A stretch of 10,951 nt of DNA from Candidatus Acetothermia bacterium (GTDB lineage Bacteria; Bipolaricaulota; Bipolaricaulia; RBG-16-55-9; JANLFV01): contig JAPWVC010000041.1 in assembly GCA_028275195.1 (NCBI GenBank), forward strand, positions 1 through 10,951, in the 5' to 3' direction. Each line of letters begins with the position of its first letter. Positions within the stretch are counted from its first letter, which is position 1. Below the pieces are notes generated by a model. It saw only the letters and a list, made by a program, of their open reading frames with translations, searched no databases and was not told the origin of the DNA. Of the stretch, positions 1 through 5,231 are shown one piece after another. The translations under genes and the position numbers were made by a program.

Positions 1-129
1 GTAGGGAGCCGTGGGAGGAGGGGCTTGGCTTACAAGCTCCGGTTCCTCATCCCGCCGCTGGCCTTGGGAAGGCTCGAACGGGAGGTCATCGCGGAGAGCG
101 CGATCCCGTTCATTATGGGGATCCCCTAA
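1..129 (+). CDS. Universal stress protein (UspA family), C-terminal fragment, 5' truncated by window edge
   Basis: An open frame runs from base 1 to a TAA at 127-129 and gives 42 residues. It begins VGSRGRRGL and ends with LGRLEREVIAESAIPFIMGIP in substance. This resembles the end of UspA-family proteins: a GSRG(R)GGL nucleotide-loop segment, then a (G/S)xxxERVIxxAxxPVLVV final helix and strand. The spacing between the two parts is a few residues longer than in textbook Usp proteins, so the fit is good but not perfect. Usp domains are cytoplasmic, often bind ATP, and modulate stress responses or transporters. It lies 136 bp upstream of an ion permease on the same strand, and Usp genes are sometimes linked to transporters, but a separate promoter could lie between them. 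Only the last third is visible, so the family call rests on a short match. Confidence 0.55.
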   Translation, partial: VGSRGRRGLAYKLRFLIPPLALGRLEREVIAESAIPFIMGIP

Positions 130-165
130 GTGGGCTATGAACAATCCTGCCGAGGTTGGAGGGAC

Positions 166-247
166 TTGATCTTGTATGGAGCAAACGGTAGGATATGCGG
201 CAATGTTGCCTTGCCGGCCCATGGCTGGAGCCGACCGGGGATTTAAT
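166..247 (+). promoter_or_regulatory. Candidate promoter(s) for the permease gene
   Basis: The 136-bp gap before the permease holds two weak candidates. One is TTGATC (166-171), 17 bp, TAGGAT (189-194), with 4/6 matches in each box. The other is a lone -10-like TTTAAT (242-247) that would start RNA near base 254, directly at the SD GAGGG (253-257). I see no clear operator or riboswitch. A 24-codon ATG frame at 176-250 has a poorly spaced SD and is not called. Confidence 0.3.
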
Positions 248-265
248 TAATCGAGGGATCCAAGG

Positions 266-1669
266 ATGACTCTAGAACAAGGTCTAGCTATCGCTATCTT
301 CCTCGGCATGTTCCTGGCCATCCTGACGGGGAGGGTCCAGCGCTATATCCCTGCCCTCATCGGCGCCCTCCTCACCATCACCGTCGTCTTTCTCGCCATC
401 ATGCGCAGTTGGGATGCAGCCCTATGGGACCTCAACCTCCGGCAGATCGTCCAGGTGGCCTTCTGGCTCCCCGGCCAGGAGCATATAGAGTCCCATGGAG
501 TAAACTGGCAGACCATCATCTTCATCGGGGGGATGATGATCATGGTGGAGGGATTGGGGGCAGTAGGATTCTTCCGCTGGCTCTGCCTCCATGTGGCCCG
601 GCTGGCACACTATAAGGTCATCCCGATCTTATTCGCATTTATGCTCCTCTCGGGCTTCCTCTCCATGTTCATCGACAGCATCACTGTCCTGCTCTTCCTC
701 TCCTTGGTGACCGTCGAGCTCGGCCGCCTCCTCAAATTCGACCCGGTCCCGTTGATCATCGCCGAGATCTTCGCGGCGAATGTCGGGGGGAGTGCCACCA
801 TGGCCGGGGATCCACCGAACATCATTATCGGGACTGCCCTGGGCTATAAGTTCACCGACTTCCTCATCAATACCGGGCTCATCGCCTGGATCGGGCTGAT
901 CATATCATTGGGGTTATTCTACCTCTTCTTCCGCAAGGCCCTCGCCCCGGCATCTGCGAGGAATCCGAATGAGGCCGCCTTGGCGGCAGACCGTGGGGTA
1001 ATAGATCGCGCGGAACGAGCCCTATATCTGGCCCCCAAGGAGGCGATCAAGAGCCCGGCCCTATTCAGGATAAATACCGCCATCTTCGCCCTCACGGTGG
1101 TCCTCCTAGTCACCCATGCTAGCACTGGGATATCGGTAGCTACTGTAGCCGGGATCGCGGCCTCCCTCACCCTGATCGCGGCGGGAAAGGAGGCTTTACG
1201 CCTCGTTAAAGGGGTAGACTGGCGGACCTTGCTCTTCTTCTTCGGCTTATTCGTCTGCGTAGGGGGATTAGAGAAGACCGGCGTATTGGAGATGTTAGCC
1301 GATTACATCGGCTCAGTGGCAGGTGACCACTCAGCGCTGGTCATCTCGATCATCCTCTGGGTCTCAGCCCTCGCCTCCGCCATCATAGATAACATCCCCT
1401 TCGCTGCCACCATGGTCCCCGTCATCCGCAGCCTCTCTCAGGCCCAAGGCTTCGCCTTGCCGATGCTGGCCTGGACACTGGCCTTAGGGACGGACATCGG
1501 TGGGAACGCCACCCCGATCGGGGCCTCGGCCAATGTTGTGGGGACGGCGATCGCCGAGAGGAATGGCTATCCTATCGGCTGGGGGAGGTTCTGCAAGTAT
1601 GCCTTCCCGGCAATGATCATAGTCGTAGCGGTATGCAACCTGCTGCTCGTCTTTCGCTATGGGCGGTAG
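266..1669 (+). CDS. ArsB/NhaD-type (SLC13-like) anion or Na+/H+ membrane permease
   Basis: This 467-residue polytopic membrane protein of the ion transporter superfamily has about 10-12 hydrophobic segments. Two inverted halves each carry the diagnostic re-entrant motif: NVGGSATMAGDPPNIIIG around residues 172-189, and GTDIGGNATPIGASANVVG near residues 410-428. IDNIPFAATMVPVI near residue 375 matches the usual DN(I/V)PF(T/V)A segment. Members include ArsB, NhaD, the human P protein and CitM/SLC13 carriers. The DPPN motif favours the ArsB/NhaD branch. The substrate (arsenite, Na+/H+ or an organic or inorganic anion) cannot be read from sequence; no arsR or arsC lies nearby, which argues against a dedicated arsenite pump. 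The ATG at 266 follows GAGGG (253-257) by 8 nt. The length is normal for the family. The stop at 1667-1669 is about 20 bp from the tRNA-Ser -10 box with no terminator visible between, so read-through is possible. Confidence 0.85.
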   Translation: MTLEQGLAIAIFLGMFLAILTGRVQRYIPALIGALLTITVVFLAIMRSWDAALWDLNLRQIVQVAFWLPGQEHIESHGVNWQTIIFIGGMMIMVEGLGAVGFFRWLCLHVARLAHYKVIPILFAFMLLSGFLSMFIDSITVLLFLSLVTVELGRLLKFDPVPLIIAEIFAANVGGSATMAGDPPNIIIGTALGYKFTDFLINTGLIAWIGLIISLGLFYLFFRKALAPASARNPNEAALAADRGVIDRAERALYLAPKEAIKSPALFRINTAIFALTVVLLVTHASTGISVATVAGIAASLTLIAAGKEALRLVKGVDWRTLLFFFGLFVCVGGLEKTGVLEMLADYIGSVAGDHSALVISIILWVSALASAIIDNIPFAATMVPVIRSLSQAQGFALPMLAWTLALGTDIGGNATPIGASANVVGTAIAERNGYPIGWGRFCKYAFPAMIIVVAVCNLLLVFRYGR

Positions 1670-1686
1670 AGAGCCTCAGTTCGGCT

Positions 1687-1695
1687 TGGTATAAT
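1687..1695 (+). promoter_or_regulatory. Extended -10 promoter of tRNA-Ser
   Basis: TGGTATAAT gives a perfect -10 box (TATAAT, 1690-1695) with an extended -10 TG at 1687-1688. No good -35 is present, since that position overlaps the permease stop codon. The predicted start near 1702 leaves a leader of only about 3 nt before the mature tRNA 5' end at 1705. Confidence 0.65.
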
Positions 1696-1704
1696 CGTCC
1701 TTAA

Positions 1705-1792
1705 GGAGGGGTGGGTGAGTGGACTAAACCACCGGTCTTGAAAACCGGCGTGCCTTTGTGCACCGTGGGTTCGAATCCCACCCCCTCCGCCA
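1705..1792 (+). tRNA. tRNA-Ser(UGA)
   Basis: This is an 88-nt cloverleaf with acceptor GGAGGGG (1705-1711) pairing CCCCTCC (1782-1788), discriminator G and encoded CCA (1790-1792). The anticodon loop CTTGAAA between CCGGT and ACCGG gives anticodon UGA, reading UCA. A long variable arm (GTGC...GCAC) identifies a class II tRNA of the serine type. The T arm is GTGGG-TTCGAAT-CCCAC. It faces the Ile/Ala tRNA pair. Confidence 0.95.
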
Positions 1793-1817
1793 AGCTCCGC
1801 CTGGACCATTTGCCTTC

Positions 1818-1846
1818 ACTAGCCCTTTGAGCTGGCTCAGGCTAGT
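1818..1846. other. Hairpin downstream of tRNA-Ser
   Basis: ACTAGCC (1818-1824) pairs with GGCTAGT (1840-1846), with an inner TGAG/CTCA stem and a CTGG loop. There is no T-tract on either side, so it is not a standard terminator. It may act in tRNA-Ser 3' processing or transcript protection. No other feature is seen between 1793 and 1851. Confidence 0.45.
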
Positions 1847-1851
1847 CCCAT

Positions 1852-1885
1852 AAAAAGCCTTCGCCGACCCTTTGGGTCGGCGAAG
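1852..1885 (-). terminator. Rho-independent terminator of the tRNA-Ile/tRNA-Ala transcript
   Basis: A perfect 12-bp stem (CTTCGCCGACCC, 1859-1870, with its complement at 1874-1885) has a 3-nt loop. On the minus strand it is followed by GC and then TTTTT (complement of 1852-1856). It lies 21 nt past the tRNA-Ala 3' end, the correct position to stop the minus-strand tRNA transcript and to block antisense entry into tRNA-Ser. Confidence 0.88.
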
Positions 1886-1906
1886 ATGAATGATCCAGGC
1901 AAAGCC

Positions 1907-1982
1907 TGGTGGAGACGAGCGGATTCGAACCGCCGACCTCCTGCGTGCAAGGCAGGCGCTCTCCCAACTGAGCTACGTCCCC
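1907..1982 (-). tRNA. tRNA-Ala(UGC)
   Basis: This is a 76-nt cloverleaf on the minus strand. The acceptor GGGGACG pairs with CGTCTCC, giving a G3:U70 wobble, the established identity element for alanyl-tRNA synthetase. The discriminator is A and CCA is encoded (complement of 1907-1909). The anticodon loop CTTGCAC gives UGC, reading GCA. The T arm is GGCGG-TTCGAAT-CCGC(T). It follows tRNA-Ile by 22 nt in the same transcript. The CCA end is also the 5' part of a 6-bp hairpin (CCAGGC-TTT-GCCTGG, plus-strand 1895-1909). Confidence 0.95.
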
Positions 1983-2004
1983 AATAAGAGTTGAGGAGAG
2001 CTTT

Positions 2005-2079
2005 TGGTGGGTCTAGGTGGAATCGAACCACCGACCTCTCGCTTATCAGGCGAGCGCTCTACCTCTGAGCTATAGACCC
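2005..2079 (-). tRNA. tRNA-Ile(GAU)
   Basis: This is a 75-nt cloverleaf on the minus strand. The acceptor GGGTCTA pairs with TAGACCC, the discriminator is A, and CCA is encoded (complement of 2005-2007). The anticodon loop CTGATAA gives GAU, reading AUC/AUU. It is first in the transcript, followed by tRNA-Ala; this Ile-Ala order is the one normally found inside the 16S-23S rRNA spacer, but no rRNA sequence flanks it here. Confidence 0.95.
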
Positions 2080-2102
2080 GCCTGTCGGGGTTATGATATC
2101 AT
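2073..2102 (+). promoter_or_regulatory. fpg: Candidate fpg promoter sharing the palindromic -10 with the tRNA promoter
   Basis: On the plus strand, TGATATCAT (2094-2102) is also an extended -10 because the sequence ATGATATCAT (2093-2102) is a palindrome. A weak -35-like TAGACC (2073-2078, 18-bp spacer) falls inside the tRNA-Ile acceptor stem. RNA would start near 2109, giving a leader of about 30 nt to fpg. The plus-strand promoter looks weaker than the tRNA promoter. Confidence 0.4.
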
Positions 2103-2121
2103 TCGGGCCGAAGAGTGTCAA
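2093..2121 (-). promoter_or_regulatory. Consensus sigma-70-type promoter of the tRNA-Ile/Ala pair
   Basis: Read on the minus strand: TTGACA (complement of 2116-2121), a 17-bp spacer, then TATCAT (complement of 2093-2098) preceded by TGA, which makes an extended -10. Transcription should start near 2086, about 7 nt before the mature tRNA. The -35 lies only 18 bp from the fpg start codon. Confidence 0.85.
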
Positions 2122-2139
2122 GCGCCTTTGGAGGTGACG

Positions 2140-2991
2140 ATGCCCGAGCTTCCTGAGGTAGAGACCATAAAAAGGAGCCTAGAGCGGGAGGTGGTGGGGA
2201 AGGAGATCACCGGGCTCGAGCTCCGCCGGCCGAGCCTGCTCCAGGATGCGAGCCCGAAGGAGCTAGAAGCTAAGACCACCGGGGCAAAGATCGTCAGGGT
2301 CCGCCGCCGCGCGAAGTATCTCATCTTCGACCTGGACAACCACTATTCCCTCATCCTCCACCTCGGCCTGGAGGGCCGCCTCCTCCTCGATGAGAAGGAG
2401 GCGGAGGAGATCGGCCTTGTCCTCCACTTCGCCGATGGGATGAAGTTGCACCTCGATGACATCAAAGGCTACAGCCGGCTCTTCCTCAGCCCCACCCAAG
2501 GTGTGGAGAGGCTCCCGAGCCTGGCGAAGCTAGGACTGGAGCCGTTCACCCCGAATTACAAGTGGGAGAGCTTCGAGAAGCTGATGCGCACGAACCAGGA
2601 GATCAAGCGCCTCTTGCTGGACCAGGCCAAGATCGCCGGTGTGGGGAACATCTACGCCAGCGAGGTCCTCTACCGCTGCCGGATCCATCCGCGCCAGTTG
2701 GCGAACGAGCTGACCTTGAGTGAGGCCCGCTGCCTCTTCGACGAGATCCAGAAGATCATGGAGGAAGCGATCCAGCATCGCGGGGCCTCGGTCTCCCACT
2801 ACCGGGACATCGACGGGAGCAAGGGGGAGTTCCAGAACTTCCTCAAGGTCTATGGCCGAGCCGGACGGCCCTGCGAACGGTGCCGGACCCCGATCGAGGA
2901 GATCGACCAGGGCGGGCGAGGGACCTTCTTCTGCCCCAAGTGCCAGCCGCTCAAGGAGCCGGCCAAGTTCGGGATGGACGAGCTCTTCTAA
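2140..2991 (+). CDS. fpg: Formamidopyrimidine-DNA glycosylase (8-oxoguanine repair)
   Basis: This bifunctional DNA glycosylase/AP lyase removes 8-oxoguanine and formamidopyrimidines from oxidised DNA in base-excision repair. The 283 residues have the full Fpg plan: N-terminal MPELPEVETI (Pro2 is the Schiff-base nucleophile, Glu3 the acid), Lys59 in RRRAKYLIFDLD, HLGLEGRL at 74-81 where most Fpg have HLGMTGRL, the H2TH segment with GVGNIYASE at 167-175, and a C-terminal zinc finger with Cys245, Cys248, Cys265 and Cys268 and Arg260 in GGRGTFFCP. A 15-residue tail follows the finger. The start at 2140 is chosen because Pro2 must be exposed after Met removal and because GGAGGTGA (2130-2137) sits correctly before it; the open frame upstream to 2017 runs through tRNA-Ile and is not coding. 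It is transcribed divergently from the tRNA pair. The length is normal for the family. Confidence 0.97.
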   Translation: MPELPEVETIKRSLEREVVGKEITGLELRRPSLLQDASPKELEAKTTGAKIVRVRRRAKYLIFDLDNHYSLILHLGLEGRLLLDEKEAEEIGLVLHFADGMKLHLDDIKGYSRLFLSPTQGVERLPSLAKLGLEPFTPNYKWESFEKLMRTNQEIKRLLLDQAKIAGVGNIYASEVLYRCRIHPRQLANELTLSEARCLFDEIQKIMEEAIQHRGASVSHYRDIDGSKGEFQNFLKVYGRAGRPCERCRTPIEEIDQGGRGTFFCPKCQPLKEPAKFGMDELF

Positions 2992-3016
2992 AGGTCTAAG
3001 ACTAGGTCCAAGCCCG

Positions 3017-3051
3017 AAAACCAGCGGGGCCGGGAGGCTCCCCGGCCCCGC
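3017..3051 (-). terminator. GC-rich terminator hairpin, shared between peptide A gene and fpg
   Basis: A perfect 11-bp stem (GCGGGGCCGGG at 3024-3034 with its complement at 3041-3051) has a 6-nt loop. On the minus strand it is followed by TGG and then TTTT (complement of 3017-3020), ending the small peptide transcript. On the plus strand it lies 32 nt after the fpg stop and could also stop fpg, although the plus-side T-run is poor. Confidence 0.65.
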
Positions 3052-3079
3052 CGCTACATCTTTCACGACCGCCTGCATC

Positions 3080-3142
3080 CTACTTCCCCGCAGGCTTCTT
3101 CGGTGTCTCCGGCTTCTTCGGCCCCTTCTTCTCCAGAAGCAT
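3080..3142 (-). CDS. Tiny Lys/Pro-rich peptide A (20 residues), unrecognised family
   Basis: A 21-codon gene on the minus strand reads MLLEKKGPKKPETPKKPAGK. I do not recognise a family. Evidence that it is real: an ideal SD GGAGGTGA (complement of 3148-3155) 5 nt before the ATG; a consensus promoter with start near 3208, giving a leader of about 65 nt; a GC-rich terminator about 30 nt after the stop; and a paralogue at 10848-10919 with the same start, core and SD. Between the two copies the ten-residue core PKKPETPKKP is identical while three codons differ only at the third base, the pattern expected if the peptide is selected. Composition is 7 Lys, 5 Pro and 2 Glu, so it is strongly basic and probably unfolded. 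The core is a near-tandem TPKKPE/TPKKP repeat that resembles the Lys-Pro-rich tails of nucleic-acid-binding proteins; that resemblance is only compositional. It has no signal peptide, membrane segment or cysteine. Confidence 0.8.
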   Translation of the reverse strand: MLLEKKGPKKPETPKKPAGK

Positions 3143-3214
3143 AACCCTCACCTCCTCACACTCGCAGGCGCGATGTTATCACTTCGCCATATTCGCACTT
3201 GCCTACACGGCAGA

Positions 3215-3243
3215 ATTATAACCCCTTCACCCCAATTTGTCAA
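3215..3243 (-). promoter_or_regulatory. Perfect consensus sigma-70-type promoter of peptide A
   Basis: Minus strand: TTGACA (complement of 3238-3243), a 17-bp spacer, TATAAT (complement of 3215-3220). This is 12/12 consensus with optimal spacing, the best promoter in the window. The -35 begins 14 bp after the recX stop codon (3258-3260), so peptide A is a separate transcription unit even though recX is co-directional. The predicted start is near 3208. Confidence 0.9.
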
Positions 3244-3257
3244 GGTCCCAGGGGGAT

Positions 3258-3725
3258 TTAGCTAGTCAGCTCGCGGAGGACTCTTGCGCAGAGCGAGGCG
3301 GGGAAGCCCCGGCGCCCGAGGAAGGCAAGCAACCTCGCCCGGCGCTCTTCTGGCGGGAGGTCGCGATACCGGGCGAACCGCTCCTCTGCCAGCTCCCGAA
3401 CAAGCTCCTCCTCATCGAGCCCGGCCTGTGCGAGCGCCGCCTCGATGATCTCCGGCGGGACACCCCTCTCTTGGAGTTCGCGGCGGAGGAGCAAGGCCCC
3501 GCAAGGCCGATGCTCTAAGCGGTCGGCAATCCAGAGCTTAGCGAAGAGGGCATCATCGAGCAGGCCGGCCTCTTCGGCCCAACTCAAGGTCCTCGCGATG
3601 GTCTGAGCGGAGTAGCCTCGCCTCCTCAGGCGGGCTTCCGCCTCGGCCCGGCTCCGCGGGCGGTAGCGGAGGAGTCGGAGGAGATACCTCCTGGCCTCCT
3701 CGGGCTCATCCTCACTTCCTGGCAT
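3258..3725 (-). CDS. recX: RecX family regulator of RecA
   Basis: RecX binds RecA filaments and limits their growth and activity. The protein is 155 residues, in the usual range, and Arg/Glu-rich. It consists of three-helix RecX repeats. RPRSRAEAEARLRRRGYSAQTI (in parts, residues 22-43), then LLDDALFAKLWIADRL, then GALLLRRELQERGVPPEII follow the family pattern PRS-x-AELRxRLxxKG ... GLLDDxxFAxxWVxxR ... LxxELxxKGI. The ATG at 3723-3725 is chosen because the protein aligns from there; the longer open frame to 3842 is antisense-like coding inside recA and low-complexity Arg. The start overlaps the recA 3' end by 14 nt, with only GGTG upstream, so translation is probably coupled to recA. The stop (TAA, 3258-3260) is followed directly by the strong peptide A promoter. 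Confidence 0.93.
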   Translation of the reverse strand: MPGSEDEPEEARRYLLRLLRYRPRSRAEAEARLRRRGYSAQTIARTLSWAEEAGLLDDALFAKLWIADRLEHRPCGALLLRRELQERGVPPEIIEAALAQAGLDEEELVRELAEERFARYRDLPPEERRARLLAFLGRRGFPASLCARVLRELTS

Positions 3726-4785
3726 CACCGCGCTTGGCCTTCGCCACGAGCGGAGCGGTGGCCTCCTTCGCCTCCTCAGCCTCTGGCTCCTCGGCCTCCT
3801 TGAGGAGCCCGGCCCGGCGGCGGATCTCCCGCTCGATCTCATTGGCCAGATCGGGGTTCTGGGCCAGGAAGGCCGCGCTGTTGCTCAATCCTTGCCCGAG
3901 CTGGGTCTCGTTGAAGGAATACCAGGCCCCGCTCTTCTTGATCACCCCGAACTTCTCCCCGGTGTGGATCAGGTCCCGCTCGCGGACGATCCCCTTCCCG
4001 TAGATGATGTCGAACTGGGCCTCCTTGAAGGGCGGGGCGAGCTTGTTCTTCACCACCTTTGCCAGGGTCTCGCTCCCGATCTTCTCATCCCCTTCTTGGA
4101 TCGTCCCAATCCGGCGGATATCGATCCTCACGGAGGTGTAGAACTTGAGGGCCAGCCCGCCGGTGGTCGTGGTCTGGGGCCCCCACTGGGTCCCGCTGAT
4201 CACCGAGCGGATCTGGTTGACGAAGACTACCGTAGTCTTCGATTGAGAGATCGCGGCCGCGAGCTTCCTCATCGCCTGGGACATCAGGCGGGCCTGGAGC
4301 CCGACCTGGGCCTCCCCCATCGCCCCGGCGATCTCCGCCTCGGGGACCAGGGCCGCGACGGAGTCGATGACGATGATGTCGACCGCCCCGCTCCGGACCA
4401 GTTGCTCCGTGATCTCCAGGGCCTGCTCCCCGGAGTTGGGCTGCGAGAGGAGGAGGTGGTCCAGGTCGACCCCGATAGCGCGGCAGTAGCTCGGGTCGAG
4501 GGCGTGCTCCGCGTCGATGAAGGCCGCGGTCCCACCCAGCTTCTGGGCCTCGGCGATCATGTGCAATGCTAGGGTCGTCTTTCCCCCGGCCTCGGGGCCG
4601 AAGACCTCCACGATCCTGCCCCGGGGGATCCCACCGATCCCTAAGGCGATGTCCAGTGCGAGCGAGCCGGTGGGGATCGTCTCGACATCGAGCTTCCCCT
4701 CCTCCCCCAACCACATGATCGAGCCCTCGCCATACCGCTTCTTAATCTGCTCTAGGACGCTACTCAGAACCTCTTCCTTCCCCAT
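3712..4785 (-). CDS. recA: RecA recombinase, with divergent DNA-binding loops
   Basis: This is the ATP-dependent strand-exchange protein of homologous recombination and the SOS co-protease. Of 357 residues, the Walker A is GPEAGGKTT (63-71; E. coli has GPESSGKTT), DAEHALD at 91-97 holds the catalytic Glu93, Walker B is DIIVIDSVAAL (136-146), and VNQIR is at 189-193. Core motifs are intact, so the enzyme should be active. Oddities: L1 reads EIAGAMGEAQVG (151-162) where E. coli-type RecA has EIEGEIGDSHMG, and L2 reads SGTQWGPQTTTTGG (197-210) where most have GVMFGNPETTTGG. L2 therefore has Trp at the usual Phe and lacks the usual Asn-Pro-Glu. The tail (about 325-357) is Glu/Ala-rich and acidic, then basic at the very end. 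The ATG follows GGAGG (4794-4798) by 8 nt. A promoter lies between recA and the cupin gene; no LexA-type operator is seen. It overlaps recX by 14 nt. Confidence 0.98.
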   Translation of the reverse strand: MGKEEVLSSVLEQIKKRYGEGSIMWLGEEGKLDVETIPTGSLALDIALGIGGIPRGRIVEVFGPEAGGKTTLALHMIAEAQKLGGTAAFIDAEHALDPSYCRAIGVDLDHLLLSQPNSGEQALEITEQLVRSGAVDIIVIDSVAALVPEAEIAGAMGEAQVGLQARLMSQAMRKLAAAISQSKTTVVFVNQIRSVISGTQWGPQTTTTGGLALKFYTSVRIDIRRIGTIQEGDEKIGSETLAKVVKNKLAPPFKEAQFDIIYGKGIVRERDLIHTGEKFGVIKKSGAWYSFNETQLGQGLSNSAAFLAQNPDLANEIEREIRRRAGLLKEAEEPEAEEAKEATAPLVAKAKRGDARK

Positions 4786-4811
4786 CCTCTTGGCCTCCTT
4801 ACCTTCGCCTC

Positions 4812-4840
4812 ATGATACTCGATGAGCCCGGCTCGGGCAA
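4812..4840 (-). promoter_or_regulatory. Candidate recA-recX promoter
   Basis: Minus strand: TTGCCC (complement of 4835-4840), a 17-bp spacer, TATCAT (complement of 4812-4817). The predicted start is near 4805, a leader of about 20 nt. The spacer contains the 11-base imperfect palindrome GAGCC-G-GGCTC (plus-strand 4824-4834), a possible operator half-site pair. Neither the Gram-positive (GAAC-N4-GTTC) nor the E. coli-type (CTG-N10-CAG) LexA box is present. Confidence 0.55.
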
Positions 4841-4862
4841 TCCGACCGCCGGTGACCTGGCC

Positions 4863-5231
4863 TCACCGCAGGGGTGCTCCTGGTCCTGGCGGTCTACCTT
4901 TCCTGGGGATGAGGCAGAGGAACTTCAGGGCAGCCTCACCAGTATTGCGGAGCTGGTGCTCCACATTGGGAGGGATGAACAAGAAGGAACCGGCCTGGAT
5001 CGGCTCCTCCTTCCCCCCATCGAGGGCCAGGCCATGCCCCTCGAGGATGAAGATCTCATGCTCATAATCATGCTTATGCCTCGGGCTGTGGCCTCCGGGG
5101 GCGATCTCGAAGAGCCGCATGTAGAAGTTCGGAGCCCCTTCCCGCTCGGCGATCAGCCAGCGGACCTTCACCTCCTTAGCGCCTTCCATCGCCACCGGTT
5201 CCGCCTCGACCTTGGAGTAATGGCTGATCAT
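4863..5231 (-). CDS. Small single-domain cupin protein
   Basis: A 122-residue protein made of one cupin_2 barrel. Motif 1 is GGHSPRHKHDYEHEIFILEG (residues about 46-65), with His-x-His and Glu as metal ligands. Motif 2 is GSFLFIPPNVEHQLRN (about 82-97), with the fourth-ligand His. All four ligands are present, so a bound divalent metal is likely. Such small cupins include sugar isomerases, dioxygenases and regulators; the substrate cannot be told here. The ATG at 5229-5231 overlaps the coaD stop in an ATGA arrangement, and GGAGG lies 8 nt upstream inside coaD, so it is translated in the coaD operon. The recA promoter lies within the 77-bp gap after its stop (4863-4865). No functional link to CoA synthesis or recombination is evident. 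Confidence 0.88.
   Translation of the reverse strand: MISHYSKVEAEPVAMEGAKEVKVRWLIAEREGAPNFYMRLFEIAPGGHSPRHKHDYEHEIFILEGHGLALDGGKEEPIQAGSFLFIPPNVEHQLRNTGEAALKFLCLIPRKGRPPGPGAPLR

Noticed and set aside
176..250. 24-codon ATG frame upstream of the permease
   Set aside because: The SD-like GGAGGG lies about 14 nt away, the frame has no paralogue and no conserved pattern; it is probably leader sequence.
2017..2139. Upstream extension of the fpg frame by 41 codons
   Set aside because: It reads through the tRNA-Ile gene and the promoter; Fpg needs Pro2 after the initiator Met, and the strong SD precedes 2140.
2530..3078. 182-codon minus-strand frame opposite fpg, overlapping the terminator
   Set aside because: Compositionally a mirror of fpg; it starts inside the peptide A 3' region and lacks an SD and family features.
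3163..3180. Tiny uORF (Met-Ala-Lys-stop) in the peptide A leader
   Set aside because: Too short and without an SD; likely chance.
3726..3842. N-terminal extension of recX within recA
   Set aside because: It is an out-of-frame reading of recA with low-complexity Arg/Ser; family alignment starts at the ATG at 3723-3725.
4085..4714. Long alternative-frame reading inside recA
   Set aside because: Arg/Gly/Pro-rich low-complexity translation typical of shadow frames in GC-rich genes.
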